A DNA stretch of 64,000 nt, from the NCBI RefSeq assembly GCF_030160235.1, contig NZ_BSNY01000012.1, positions 372,001-436,000 of the forward strand, given 5' to 3'. A program made the position numbers and the translations under genes. This DNA comes from Mesorhizobium huakuii. GTDB taxonomy: Bacteria > Pseudomonadota > Alphaproteobacteria > Rhizobiales > Rhizobiaceae. Shown here one piece after another: positions 35,795-45,288 of the stretch. The notes beneath the pieces are model-generated. The model did no database searches. It saw only the letters and a program-made list of their open reading frames with translations, and was not told the DNA's origin. Positions within the stretch are counted from its first letter, which is position 1, and each line of letters opens with the position of its first letter.

Positions 35795-37144
35795 ATGACA
35801 GAAAAACGGCAATTGCGGCTTGGCGCCTTCATGCGCCCGGTCAGCTTGCACACCGGCGCCTGGCGCTATCCCGGCGCCTATCCCGACGCCAACTTCAACT
35901 TCGCGCATCTGAAGAGCTTCGCGCAGACGCTGGAGGCAGCGAAATTCGATGCCTTCTTCATGGCCGACCATCTGGCCGTGCTCAACATGCCGATCGAGGC
36001 GTTGCGTCGCAGCCACACGGTGACCTCGTTCGAGCCGTTCACGCTGCTGTCGGCGCTCGCCGCCGTCACCGACCATATAGGGCTGGTCGCCACCGCGTCG
36101 ACGACCTTCGACTCGCCCTATCACATCGCCCGCCGCTTCGCGTCGCTCGACCATATCAGCGGCGGGCGCGCCGGCTGGAACATCGTCACCACGTCCAACC
36201 CCGACGCGGCGCTCAATTTCGGGCTGGACGAACATGTCGAGCATGACGAGCGCTATCACCGGGCGCGGGAATTCTACGACGTCGTGACCGGCCTGTGGGA
36301 CAGTTTTGCCGACGATGCCTTCATCCGCGATGCCGAAAGCGGGCTCTATTTCGATCCCGCCAAATTGCATGTGCTGGACCACAAGGGCGAGCACCTCTCC
36401 GTGCGCGGGCCGCTCAACATAGCCCGCCCGGTGCAGGGCTGGCCTGTCATCGTCCAGGCCGGCGCCTCGGAGGCCGGGCGGCAGCTGGCGGCCGAGACGG
36501 CTGAGGTGATTTTCGCCGCCCATGGGGATCTTGCCGCCGGGCAGCGCTTCTTTGCCGACGTGAAGGGCAGGGCACAAAAAATCGGCCGCTCCCGCGACGA
36601 CATCAAGATCCTGCCTGGCGCCTTCGTCATTGTCGGCGACAGCGTCGAGGAGGCGCGGGCCAAGCGGGCGAAGCTCGATAGCCTGGTCTACTACGAGAGT
36701 GGCATTGCCTCATTGTCGATCGCTCTTGGACATGACGCGTCGGCCTTTGACCCCGATGCCGCGCTGCCGGACATACCGGAGACCAATGCCTCAAAGAGCA
36801 GCCGCGAGCGCGTCATTGAACTGGCCTGGAATGAAAACCTGACGGTGCGCCAGCTCGCCCAGAGGCTCGGCGGTTATTCAGGCCTTGCCTTCGTCGGCAC
36901 GCCGCAAACCATTGCCGACGAGATGGAGGAATGGCTGGTTACAGAGGGATCGGACGGTTTCAACATCATGTTTCCCTATCTGCCCGCCGGGCTCGACGAT
37001 TTCGTCGAGAAGGTGGTGCCCGAGCTGCAGCGGCGCGGCATCTTCAGGCAGCAGTATGAGGGATCGACGCTGCGCGAGAATCTAGGCCTGAAGCGACCGC
37101 CCAACCGGTTCTTCGAGAAGACCACAATCCGCAAAGCTGGTTGA
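35795..37144 (+). CDS. LLM-class flavin-dependent monooxygenase (NtaA/SnaA/DszA family)
   Basis: FMNH2-dependent monooxygenase of 449 residues in the nitrilotriacetate monooxygenase component A group. The bacterial-luciferase-like barrel shows RLGAFMRPVSLHTGAWRYP at the N-terminus, FDAFFMADHLAVLN, ATASTTFDSPYHIARRFASLDHISGGRAGWNIVTTSNPDAALNFG (the family signature, about 98-140), PVIVQAGASEAGRQLAA and the C-terminal DGFNIMFPYLPAGLDDFVEKVVPELQRRG. A separate flavin reductase is required and none lies adjacent. No operon partner: the next gene is convergent past a terminator. The substrate (a sulfonate, aminopolycarboxylate or similar) cannot be told from sequence. Confidence 0.88.
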   Translation: MTEKRQLRLGAFMRPVSLHTGAWRYPGAYPDANFNFAHLKSFAQTLEAAKFDAFFMADHLAVLNMPIEALRRSHTVTSFEPFTLLSALAAVTDHIGLVATASTTFDSPYHIARRFASLDHISGGRAGWNIVTTSNPDAALNFGLDEHVEHDERYHRAREFYDVVTGLWDSFADDAFIRDAESGLYFDPAKLHVLDHKGEHLSVRGPLNIARPVQGWPVIVQAGASEAGRQLAAETAEVIFAAHGDLAAGQRFFADVKGRAQKIGRSRDDIKILPGAFVIVGDSVEEARAKRAKLDSLVYYESGIASLSIALGHDASAFDPDAALPDIPETNASKSSRERVIELAWNENLTVRQLAQRLGGYSGLAFVGTPQTIADEMEEWLVTEGSDGFNIMFPYLPAGLDDFVEKVVPELQRRGIFRQQYEGSTLRENLGLKRPPNRFFEKTTIRKAG

Positions 37145-37174
37145 TGTGGGGTCCCGGCTTGTGGCCAAAAACAT

Positions 37175-37200
37175 AGGGCGCGCCGAAGCGCGCCCTTTGT
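37175..37200. terminator. terminator hairpin between the monooxygenase and the APC permease
   Basis: AGGGCGCG (37175-37182) and CGCGCCCT (37189-37196) with a 6-base loop are followed by TTGT, between convergent genes. The T run is short but the position is appropriate. Confidence 0.65.
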
Positions 37201-37216
37201 CTGACAAGTCGGCCTG

Positions 37217-38926
37217 TCAGATTACGAATATCCAGTTCGCGATCAGCATCACCGCCACGCCGGCGACCAGCGTCAGATAGGGCAGCATGCCGGCTTTCTT
37301 CACCGCGAGGTCCGCTCCTGTCATGCCGAGATCGGCCAGCATGTGGTCGGGAAACTTGCCCTTGTCCTGGATGTAGTGGCGGAAGCAGAACACCGGGATG
37401 ATCAGCGCCGCGGTGATCAGCCCGGCCCACAATGCCATCGGGTTCCACACCTTGGCGCCGGCACCCATGAAGATGGCGTTGACATAGGCGAAGATCGCCC
37501 CGATGCCGAGAAGCCAGGTCGGCGCCTTCCACGGCCGCGCGATATGGCCGTTGTCGATGCGGTGGATCCAGCCGGCATTGAGGTTGAGAAAGTTGAAGAT
37601 GATGTAGCCGCAGTTCGACACGGCGAGGATGAAGAAGAAGCTCGTCGCATCGGCCGAGGCGATCGCCAGCACGATCAGGTTGAAGCAGAGGTCGGTCCAC
37701 ATGGCCCGCGTCGGCGCGCCATGTTCGTTGACGTGGCTGAGATAGCGCGGCAGCCAGCCGTCGACCGAGCCCTGGTAGAGCGTGCGCGAGGAGCCGGCCA
37801 TCGCCGTCATGATGCACAGCACCAGCGCCAGGATCATCAGCATCACCAAGAGGCTATGGATAATCTTGCCGCCGCCGACCATGCCGGCCAGCGCGTCCGC
37901 CACGCCGGAGCCGTCGACGATCGGTGTCGCCAGCATGCCGTTCAAGCCCAGCACGCCCTGGAAGGTGAAGGGCACCAGGATGAACAGAAGCATGCAAAGC
38001 AGGCCGGAATAGAAGATGGCCTTGAACGTGTCGGTGCCGGGGTTCTTGAACTCGGAGGTGTAGCAGACGGCGGTCTCGAAACCGTAGGTCGACCAGGCGG
38101 CGATGAACATGCCGCCGAGCACCAACGTCCAGCCGGCGATGTTCCAGGCGCCCGGGTCCGGCGCATAGGCGGCGGCCAGGGGCACCAGCGGCGAGAAATT
38201 GGCCCAGTTGATCTGCCCGGTGAAGATCGGCACGACGCCGACGATCAGCATCGGGATGATGACCAGCAGGCCGATATATTTCTGCACATTGGCCGTACCG
38301 AGGATGCCGCGATGCTGGATCGAGAAGATGATCAGCATCAGCACTGCGCCGATAAAGAAGGTGGCGTTGAGCGTGAAGGAAACCGGGCCCAGCGTGTGGC
38401 TGTACAGCGTCCAGTTGCGGATCGCCGGTGTCGCGGCCGCCGTCACCGCCGTGATGGCGTCAGCGGGCGCCGTTCCGGCATGCGCCGCGATATAGGCGAC
38501 GACTTCTGCCGAGGTCTCGGTGAACAGCGGCACCGGGGCCAGTGCGTTGAGGATATAGGCGGCGGCGATAGAGCAGCCGAGCGACAGCACCGGCGACCAG
38601 GCGAACCAGTTGCACCACACCGACAACGGCGCGATGAACTTGGAATAGCGCAGCCAGGCGGTGGCGCCGTAGATCGAGGCGCCGCCCGACTTGTTCGGGA
38701 ACAGGCCGGCGATCTCGGCATAGGTGAAGGACTGCAGGAAACCCATGATCATGGACACCGTCCAGATCAGGAAGGCCAGCGTCCCGGTCGTGCCGGCGAT
38801 GCCGCCGATCGAAAACAGGACCAGCGCCGGAACGCCGCTCGCCACCCAGAAGGCGCCGCGCCAGTCGATATGCCTCAGCAGCTTGCTTTCGGCAGGCTGC
38901 TCGAGGGCCGTGCTTATGGTGCTCAT
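37217..38926 (-). CDS. APC-family amino acid/amine permease
   Basis: Amino acid-polyamine-organocation permease of 569 residues with about 12-14 hydrophobic segments. The N-terminal helix contains VALVLFSIGGIAGTTGTLAFLIWTVSMIMGF, followed by YAEIAGLFPNKSGGASIYGATAWLRY, the APC signature of the second and third helices. It is longer than typical (about 450-500) because of an insertion around residues 150-200. It lies downstream of tdm on the same strand after a 254-base gap with its own AT-rich promoter region, which holds a T7-C element resembling the island's recurring motif. Uptake of methylated amines, GABA or another amine is possible; the substrate is not assignable. Confidence 0.85.
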   Translation of the reverse strand: MSTISTALEQPAESKLLRHIDWRGAFWVASGVPALVLFSIGGIAGTTGTLAFLIWTVSMIMGFLQSFTYAEIAGLFPNKSGGASIYGATAWLRYSKFIAPLSVWCNWFAWSPVLSLGCSIAAAYILNALAPVPLFTETSAEVVAYIAAHAGTAPADAITAVTAAATPAIRNWTLYSHTLGPVSFTLNATFFIGAVLMLIIFSIQHRGILGTANVQKYIGLLVIIPMLIVGVVPIFTGQINWANFSPLVPLAAAYAPDPGAWNIAGWTLVLGGMFIAAWSTYGFETAVCYTSEFKNPGTDTFKAIFYSGLLCMLLFILVPFTFQGVLGLNGMLATPIVDGSGVADALAGMVGGGKIIHSLLVMLMILALVLCIMTAMAGSSRTLYQGSVDGWLPRYLSHVNEHGAPTRAMWTDLCFNLIVLAIASADATSFFFILAVSNCGYIIFNFLNLNAGWIHRIDNGHIARPWKAPTWLLGIGAIFAYVNAIFMGAGAKVWNPMALWAGLITAALIIPVFCFRHYIQDKGKFPDHMLADLGMTGADLAVKKAGMLPYLTLVAGVAVMLIANWIFVI

Positions 38927-39028
38927 GTCAGTGACTTCCCCTTTTTCTCGTGTTCCCCGCCAGCGATGCCTCGGCTTTGCGAAGCTTGCTCCCCGGCATA
39001 TGACTTTACGACTCCGGTGTTTCCACTC

Positions 39029-39048
39029 AGTCGTATTTTTTTCTTAGG
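39029..39048. promoter_or_regulatory. weak seventh copy of the island motif upstream of the APC permease
   Basis: Seven T's flanked by TA and CTTAG (39034-39047) match the right half of the sites at 54726 and 51293. The left half does not match. It lies about 105-120 bases before the permease start. Low-confidence site. Confidence 0.3.
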
Positions 39049-39180
39049 AGTGAAGATTGATCCGGCGCGCTTTCACGTCAAGCGTTTTGTGACGCCGTGC
39101 ACATCACGCTTGCGCGCGCACGCTACAATACGCCTCGCGGCACAACTGACACGCGGTTTTGCCTGTCCGAAAGGCAGCGT

Positions 39181-41550
39181 TTAGGAGCGCGGTCTGGTCT
39201 TCTGCGGATCGTAATGGGCAAAGGCGACGACGCGCGCCGGCAGCCGCTTGGCATGGCCGTCGAGCTTGCCGATCTCGACCTCCGTGCCGATGGCCGCGTG
39301 GGTGACGTCGAGCCTGGCCAGCGCGATGTTCTTGCCAAGCACCGGCGAACGCATGCCCGAGGTGACGACGCCGATCTGGGCGCGGCCGACATGGACGCAA
39401 TCGCCATGGCCGACCGCGACATTGCTGTCGATGTCGAGCCCGACCAGTTTGTTCTGCGGGTTCTCCTTGCGCCGGATCAGCGCCTCGCGGCCGATGAAAT
39501 CGTCGGTCTTGCTCTTCAGCGGCACGGTGAAACCGATGCCGGCCTCGAACGGATCTGTCTGGTCGGAGAACTCGTAGCCCGCGAAGATCAGCCCAGCCTC
39601 GATGCGCACCATGTCGAGCGCCTGCAGGCCCATGGGTTTCAGCCCATGTGGCTGGCCGGCTTCCCAAATGGCGTCGAACACTTTTTCGGCGTCGCGCGGA
39701 TGGCACCAGATCTCATAGCCGAGTTCACCGGTATAGCCGGTGCGCGAGACGACGACAGGAATGCCGTTGCCGCCGCCGATGCGGGCGACGGCGAAGCGGA
39801 ACCATTCGAGTTCATCGATCGACGGCTGCAGCGGCGAGGTCCAGATCACTTCTCTCAGGATGTCACGGCTCTTTGGCCCCTGCACGGCGACATTGTGCAT
39901 CTGGTCTGTGGAGGAGCGCACCAGGACATTAAGCCCAAGCTTCTTGGCGGTCTCGCGCAGGCATTCGCCGGAAAGATCGTCGCCGCCGACCCAGCGGAAA
40001 TTATCCTTGCCGAGCCGCAGCAGCGTGCCGTCGTCGATCATGCCGCCATGCTCGTAGCACATGGCGGAGTAGACGACCTGACCGACGCCGAGTTTTTTCA
40101 CGTCGCGGGTCAGCGTGTATTGCAGCAGCGCTTCGGAATCCGGGCCGGTGACCTCGAATTTTCTGAGCGGCGACAGGTCCATGATCACCGCGTCCTGCCG
40201 GCAGGCCCAATATTCGGCGATGGGGCCTTCCTTGGCGAAGGAGTTGGCCAGCCAGTAGCCCCTGTACTCCGAGAAGTTGCGGGTGTGCTTGGCAAAGCTC
40301 GAATGAAAGGATGTCTCGCGGGTCATTTTCGGTTCCGAATCGGGCGTCATGCGTCTGGCGATCGCTCGCGAGAATTTGTGCTGGCCGGAATAGGTCCGCA
40401 CATGGATGTCGGTCAGGTCCCAGCCATTGGCCGGCGTCGTGTCGTCGGGGCAGGCGGAGGAGACGCAGACGATGTCGGTCAGCGCCCTGAGCAGCACATA
40501 ATCGCCGGGTCGCGACCACGGCTCGTCGGACACCATCACGCCATGCGCATCGATCGCCGTGTTGAAGAAGAAGTTGATCGCCATCCAGCCCGCGCGCGGA
40601 TTGACGCCCTTGCCGGCCAGCGCGCCGTTGAAATTCTCAGAGCAGTTGGTGTGGCCGGGATAGCCGATGTCGTCGTAATATTTGGCGGCACAGGCGAGCG
40701 CGAAAGCATCATGCCGGCCGCATGTGTCCTGCACCACCTCGACCAGCGGCTCCATATCCTGGTCGTAATATTTGGAATGCAGGCCGGGCACGGGATAGCT
40801 CGATCCCATCAGCGTGCGGGTCGTCGTCACATCGAGCGGATGGTCGAGCCCCTTGTCCAGCTTGCGCGCCGAAAAGCACTGGAAGTCGGTGCATTGACGC
40901 CCATCGACATCGATGATCTGCAGATAGTCGCCGGCTTTGACGAAGTAGGATTCCGCCGTCGCTGAATGGACACGCAGATCAAGCACCGGATCGGCGAGAG
41001 GATCGGCCAACTGCGATTTTGTCTTCAGGCGGATCGTGGCGCGGCGCACGATGACGGTGAGCGGCGTCGCCGTGTCATGGCCGTCGACCAGCATCGGGCC
41101 GCCGGGGGCAGCGATGACCATCGAGCCATCACGCGCGACGGTGAATGCTTGTTCCGTACCGGCAGGTGTGGTCGCGCCGAACACGCGCACAGCCTTGGCC
41201 TGGTCGAGCTGCACCTGCCGGCGCGCAATACCGCGCCGCAACGCGCCGATACTGTCGTCGCCCTCGGACAACAACGCCTTGATGCCGGCGGCATTGCTGT
41301 TGGATTTCTCGCCGAAGATGGCGGGATCGGTCGCCCCTGACTTGTCCCACGCCACCAGCTCGCAGGCCTGGCCGCCTTCGACATTGCGCACAGTGATCGT
41401 GTCGCCGGCCTCGACCTCGATCAGTACCGCGCCATTGCCCTGGATCGTATAGCGCTCCATCCCCGGCGGCAGCGCGATCTGGCCGGGCCTCAGGATGAGG
41501 CTCGGGCGCGGCGGTCCGGCTGTGACTGCGGGGTAGGGCGACTGGCTCAT
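39181..41550 (-). CDS. tdm: trimethylamine-N-oxide demethylase (DUF1989-GcvT fusion)
   Basis: Tdm of 789 residues, converting TMAO to dimethylamine and formaldehyde. The N-terminal DUF1989 region (about 20-400) carries Cys287, Cys303 and Cys367 (LACAAKYY, HTNCSENF, SSACPDDT). Their spacing of 16 and 64 matches the metal-binding cysteines I recall for the Methylocella enzyme. The C-terminal GcvT-type domain (about 410-789) begins SFHSSFAKHTRNFSEYRGYWLANSF and includes RKFEVTGPDSEALLQ, VVSRTGYTGELGYEIW and GIGFTVPLKSKTDDFIGREAL; it should bind tetrahydrofolate and trap formaldehyde. It follows mgdD after 140 bases that contain a copy of the island motif. Tmm and TmoWV at the other end of the island give the substrate. 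Confidence 0.93.
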   Translation of the reverse strand: MSQSPYPAVTAGPPRPSLILRPGQIALPPGMERYTIQGNGAVLIEVEAGDTITVRNVEGGQACELVAWDKSGATDPAIFGEKSNSNAAGIKALLSEGDDSIGALRRGIARRQVQLDQAKAVRVFGATTPAGTEQAFTVARDGSMVIAAPGGPMLVDGHDTATPLTVIVRRATIRLKTKSQLADPLADPVLDLRVHSATAESYFVKAGDYLQIIDVDGRQCTDFQCFSARKLDKGLDHPLDVTTTRTLMGSSYPVPGLHSKYYDQDMEPLVEVVQDTCGRHDAFALACAAKYYDDIGYPGHTNCSENFNGALAGKGVNPRAGWMAINFFFNTAIDAHGVMVSDEPWSRPGDYVLLRALTDIVCVSSACPDDTTPANGWDLTDIHVRTYSGQHKFSRAIARRMTPDSEPKMTRETSFHSSFAKHTRNFSEYRGYWLANSFAKEGPIAEYWACRQDAVIMDLSPLRKFEVTGPDSEALLQYTLTRDVKKLGVGQVVYSAMCYEHGGMIDDGTLLRLGKDNFRWVGGDDLSGECLRETAKKLGLNVLVRSSTDQMHNVAVQGPKSRDILREVIWTSPLQPSIDELEWFRFAVARIGGGNGIPVVVSRTGYTGELGYEIWCHPRDAEKVFDAIWEAGQPHGLKPMGLQALDMVRIEAGLIFAGYEFSDQTDPFEAGIGFTVPLKSKTDDFIGREALIRRKENPQNKLVGLDIDSNVAVGHGDCVHVGRAQIGVVTSGMRSPVLGKNIALARLDVTHAAIGTEVEIGKLDGHAKRLPARVVAFAHYDPQKTRPRS

Positions 41551-41577
41551 CTCAGCCTTGCGGTTCGAGAAACAAGT

Positions 41578-41600
41578 TTGCCTGTGTGTGAAATTATTTT
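41578..41600. promoter_or_regulatory. island motif copy upstream of tdm
   Basis: TTGCCTG-N4-TGAAATTATTTT (41578-41600) ends 28 bases upstream of the tdm start and shares TTGCCTG-N4-TGAAATTATTT exactly with the site upstream of dmmD at 54818. This is the best pairwise match among the copies. Confidence 0.6.
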
Positions 41601-41690
41601 AGCAGCAAGAATAGCAGCGCGGTGGCGTTTGGCAAGGCGGACCGCCTTTCTTCCTTCTCCCACAAGGCGAGAGGGAAGGGCGTGCATGCG

Positions 41691-42314
41691 CTACGTCAGT
41701 TCCTCTGAATGCGCGATCGCCACGCCGTACTCCGCAGCCGAATCCAGCATCGTGTGCCACAGGCTCTCCGCGAACGTCGCAAATACCAGGACGTTGAGCA
41801 CAGCCTGCCCATCTCGATCATTCCCGCGCCATAGCGTGACGCTGGTGTGATCCATCGAGGTCGCGGCGGCTGCGCCGACAGCGAACGCACCGGGATGCAG
41901 ATCGATCGACGACAGCTTGGCCAACATCGCCCGGGCCTTGGCGCCGGAGATGCTGATCAGCGCGCGCGCATGGGATTGCTCGGACAGTGAACCAGAGGCC
42001 GCGAAGGTTGGAACAAGCCAGTCCATCGCATGCTTGCCGTTCTTCGCCAGGATAAAAAACTGATCCGGTCCCGACCAGATCAGCGTGGCATCCGCCGTAT
42101 GCACCGCCTTCGGTGTTTCCGGAGCGGCGACGCCGAAGCGTGTCTTCGCGACGGTGGCCATGTCGACCGCCTTGCCGCGCCGCGCCATCACCTGGACGAG
42201 GTCGAAATTGCGGATCTCGGTCAGCGTCACGCCGGCATCGCCATGCGCACCATACGGCCCCGCCAAGAGCGCCCGATCGAGCGGGCTGCGAACATCCCAG
42301 GAAAACTCAGCCAC
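41691..42314 (-). CDS. mgdD: N-methylglutamate dehydrogenase subunit D (SoxG-like)
   Basis: Small subunit of the four-subunit flavoenzyme that oxidises N-methylglutamate to glutamate and a C1 unit; homologous to sarcosine oxidase gamma. 207 residues, with SPLDRALLAGPYGAHGDAGVTLTEIRNFDLVQVMAR at the N-terminus and WSGPDQFFILA and HARALISISGAKARAMLAKLSSIDLHPGAF later, a degenerate GcvT-like fold. GTG 42314 is chosen: GGAGGG lies 8 bases before it and it overlaps the mgdC stop; in-frame ATGs further upstream lie within mgdC. Last gene of the mgd set; the assignment as mgd rather than sox rests on adjacent gmaS and mgsABC. Confidence 0.87.
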   Translation of the reverse strand: MAEFSWDVRSPLDRALLAGPYGAHGDAGVTLTEIRNFDLVQVMARRGKAVDMATVAKTRFGVAAPETPKAVHTADATLIWSGPDQFFILAKNGKHAMDWLVPTFAASGSLSEQSHARALISISGAKARAMLAKLSSIDLHPGAFAVGAAAATSMDHTSVTLWRGNDRDGQAVLNVLVFATFAESLWHTMLDSAAEYGVAIAHSEELT

Positions 42315-45288
42315 GCTGGCGCCCTCCATCCGGATCATAGAAGACGGGATTGCAGAGTTCGACGTCATAGTCCTCGCCGCGTATCGGGTCATGCGCATGG
42401 ACAATCTCGCCGATGCGTTCGCGGCCGCGCTCGACAAGTGCCAGCCCGATCCACTGGTCTGATGCCGGCGAGAAGCAGACCGAGGTGACATAGCCCTGGT
42501 CGTTGCCTGGCCCGGGCGTCTGCCCCTTCGGGATGATGTGCGCGCCGGAGCGCAGGCGGCGTGCCTTGTCGGTAGGCTTGATGCCAACAACGACCTGCCG
42601 GTCCGGCGCGACCAGCGCCTCGCGACCGGCCATGACGCGGCCGATGAAATCTTTCTTGGTCGACATCATCTTGTCGAGGCCAAGATCGGCGGCCGTCGTC
42701 GTGCCGCTCAGTTCCGGTCCGGCTATGTGGCCCTTTTCAATGCGCATCACGCCGAGCGCCTCGGTGCCGTAAGGCGTGACGCCAAACGATTTGCCGGCCA
42801 GCATCAGGTTGCGCGCCATCGCCTCGCCGTAGCGTGCCGGCACCGAAATCTCGAATGCCATCTCGCCGGAGAAGGAGATGCGGAACAGCCGCGCCTTGAT
42901 GCCGCCGCGAAGTGCGACTTCGCGCGCGCCCATGAACGGAAAACCTTCGTTGGAAAGGTCCTCCGTGGGATCGACGATCTCCTTCAGCAGATCGCGGGTC
43001 TTCGGCCCGGCGATCGAGAACTGCGCCCACTGGTCGGAGACGGAGGTCAGTTGCACGTCGAGTTCGGGAAACAGCACCTGCCGGCAGAATTCGAGATGCT
43101 GCATCACCAAACCGGCCTTGGCCGTTGTGGTGGTCAGGAAATAATGGTCCTCGGCTAGCCGTGATGTCGTGCCGTCATCATAGACGATGCCGTCTTCCCG
43201 CAGCATCAGCCCGTAGCGCGCCTTGCCGACGGCGAGGTTGGAGAAGGTGTTGATGTAGACGCGGTCCAGGAAGGCGCCGGCATCCGGGCCATGCACGTCG
43301 ATCTTGCCGAGCGTCGAGACATCGCAGAAGCCGACGCCGCTTCGCACCGCCTTGACCTCCCGCGTCACCGATTCCAGCCAGTCCTTCTCGCCCGCGCGGG
43401 GGTACCACTGCGCCCGCTTCCAGAGTCCTGTGTCAACGAAAACAGCGCCCTGTTCGGCGGCCCAGTGATGCGACGGCGTCAGCCGCGTCGCATGGAACGT
43501 CTCGTCGCGATGATGGCCGGCAAAGGCGCCTATAGCGACCGGCACGTAGGGAGGCCGGTAGATGGTGGTGCCGGTCTCAGGGATGGAGCGGCCACTCACC
43601 GCGGCCATGATGGCGAGGCCGGCGACATTCGACGTTTTGCCCTGGTCGGTCGCCATGCCGAGCGTCGTGTAGCGCTTCAGATGCTCGACCGATTCAAAAC
43701 CTTCGCGCTGCGCCAGTTCGATGTCGGAGGCGGTGACATCGTGCTGGTAGTCGACGAAGGCCTTGCCCTTGCCGGCGACGTGCCAGAGCGGCGTCACCGA
43801 AAAAGCCTCGTCGTCGGCGACAGGCGCGGTGCCGGCCTTGCCGCCATGTCCGGCATCGTGTGCCGCTGCGGCGCCGGCGGCGAAGCCCTGGCTCAGGCAG
43901 GCGCCGAGGCCAAAATCGCCATTGGCGGCACCCGCAGCGACCATGCCGGGAGGCGCGCCGTCGGGCACGAAGGCAGCGATGTCGTCGCGCCATTTCGGCC
44001 GGCCGCGATGATAGGAGGTCAGCCCGACCGCCGGGTTCCAGCCGCCGGAAACGGCGAGCCCGTCGGCCTCGACTTCGGCGCGCGCGCCGCCGGTGAGCGA
44101 CACCGCGATTTTCCTAACACCATCCTTGCCGCCGTCGACGCCGCTGACGGCGCCGTGCAGCACCGTGAAGCCATTCTTGGAGGCCAGCGAACGATGCGCC
44201 GACGATATATCAGGCCGCGCGTCGATCACCGCCGCAATCTGCAGTCCGGCACCGAGTGCGGTCTCGACCGTGCGCCAGCCATCCTCATTGTTGGTGAACA
44301 GCGCGATGCGTTTTGCGGGAGCGGCTGCATAGCGCCCGACATAGGTCCGCATCGCCGAAGCCATCATCACGCCGGGCGTGTCGTTGCCGGCAAAGACGAT
44401 CGGCCGCTCCAGCGCGCCCGCCGCGACCACACAGCGCTTGGCCACGATGCGCCACAGCCGCTGGCGCACCTGATGCTCGGGCGGCGAGGGCAGATGGTCG
44501 TTGACCCGCTCCAGCGCGCCATAGGTGCCGCCGTCATAGACGCCGAACAGCGTCGTGCGGTTCATGATGCGGACATCGGGCATTGCCGCCAGCTCAGCCA
44601 GTGTCCGCAACAGCCATTCGGCTGCCGGCAGGCCATCGATCGTGCCGCCGTCCGACAGCAGGCGGCCGCCGAACGCAAAATCCTCTTCGCACAGGATGAC
44701 GCGGGCGCCGCTGCGGCCGGCGGCGAGCGCCGCGGCAAGGCCGGCTGGGCCGGAGCCGGCGACCAGCACATCGCAATGCGCCCAGGCCTTGTCGTAGTGA
44801 TCGGGGTCGGCAACACCGGCGGCTCGGCCAAGACCAGCGGCGCGGCGGATCGCCGGCTCGTAGATCGCCTCCCAGAATTTCGCCGGCCACATGAAGGTCT
44901 TGTAGTAGAAGCCGGCGACGAAGATCGGTGCGAACAGCTGGTTCACCGACATCACATCGAAGCGCAGCGAGGGCCAGCGGTTCTGGCTGGCGGCCTCGAG
45001 GCCTTCATAGAGCTCGGCCGTCGTCGCCTTGGTGTTCGGCTCGCGCCGGGAACCGCTGCGCAGTTCGACCAATGCGTTGGGTTCTTCCGAGCCTGCGGTC
45101 AGGATGCCGCGCGGGCGATGATATTTGAACGAGCGGCCGACCAGCTTGACGCCATTGGCAACCAGCGCCGACGCCAGCGTGTCGCCCTGGAAGCCGGAAA
45201 AGCTCTTGCCGTCGAAGCGGAAGCTGAGCGGCGCCGAGCGGTCGATGAGGCCGCCATTGCCGAGCCGGTTTGTCTGCGCCACGGCCAT
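42307..45288 (-). CDS. mgdC: N-methylglutamate dehydrogenase subunit C (SoxA-like)
   Basis: Large alpha-type subunit of 993 residues. An N-terminal 2Fe-2S-fold-like domain (about 1-100, GKSFSGFQGDTLASALVANGV) lacks the usual four Cys. Next is a FAD/NAD-binding oxidoreductase domain with CDVLVAGSGPAGLAAALAAGRSGARVILCEED (about 169-200) and a mid-protein TDQGKTSNVAGLAIMAAVSG. A C-terminal GcvT domain (about 610-990) has RTGVGFCDVSTLGKIDVHGPDAGAFLDRVYIN-type sequence and LEKGHI-like MRIEKGHIAGPEL; it should pass the methyl carbon to tetrahydrofolate. Start ATG 45288 overlaps the mgdB stop; a GTG one codon earlier is also possible. Confidence 0.92.
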   Translation of the reverse strand: MAVAQTNRLGNGGLIDRSAPLSFRFDGKSFSGFQGDTLASALVANGVKLVGRSFKYHRPRGILTAGSEEPNALVELRSGSRREPNTKATTAELYEGLEAASQNRWPSLRFDVMSVNQLFAPIFVAGFYYKTFMWPAKFWEAIYEPAIRRAAGLGRAAGVADPDHYDKAWAHCDVLVAGSGPAGLAAALAAGRSGARVILCEEDFAFGGRLLSDGGTIDGLPAAEWLLRTLAELAAMPDVRIMNRTTLFGVYDGGTYGALERVNDHLPSPPEHQVRQRLWRIVAKRCVVAAGALERPIVFAGNDTPGVMMASAMRTYVGRYAAAPAKRIALFTNNEDGWRTVETALGAGLQIAAVIDARPDISSAHRSLASKNGFTVLHGAVSGVDGGKDGVRKIAVSLTGGARAEVEADGLAVSGGWNPAVGLTSYHRGRPKWRDDIAAFVPDGAPPGMVAAGAANGDFGLGACLSQGFAAGAAAAHDAGHGGKAGTAPVADDEAFSVTPLWHVAGKGKAFVDYQHDVTASDIELAQREGFESVEHLKRYTTLGMATDQGKTSNVAGLAIMAAVSGRSIPETGTTIYRPPYVPVAIGAFAGHHRDETFHATRLTPSHHWAAEQGAVFVDTGLWKRAQWYPRAGEKDWLESVTREVKAVRSGVGFCDVSTLGKIDVHGPDAGAFLDRVYINTFSNLAVGKARYGLMLREDGIVYDDGTTSRLAEDHYFLTTTTAKAGLVMQHLEFCRQVLFPELDVQLTSVSDQWAQFSIAGPKTRDLLKEIVDPTEDLSNEGFPFMGAREVALRGGIKARLFRISFSGEMAFEISVPARYGEAMARNLMLAGKSFGVTPYGTEALGVMRIEKGHIAGPELSGTTTAADLGLDKMMSTKKDFIGRVMAGREALVAPDRQVVVGIKPTDKARRLRSGAHIIPKGQTPGPGNDQGYVTSVCFSPASDQWIGLALVERGRERIGEIVHAHDPIRGEDYDVELCNPVFYDPDGGRQRG

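Noticed and set aside
42315-42590. Extending mgdD upstream to give a protein of up to 299 residues.
   Set aside because: The extension lies inside mgdC in another frame and encodes Arg/Ser-rich shadow sequence; GTG 42314 has an ideal ribosome site.
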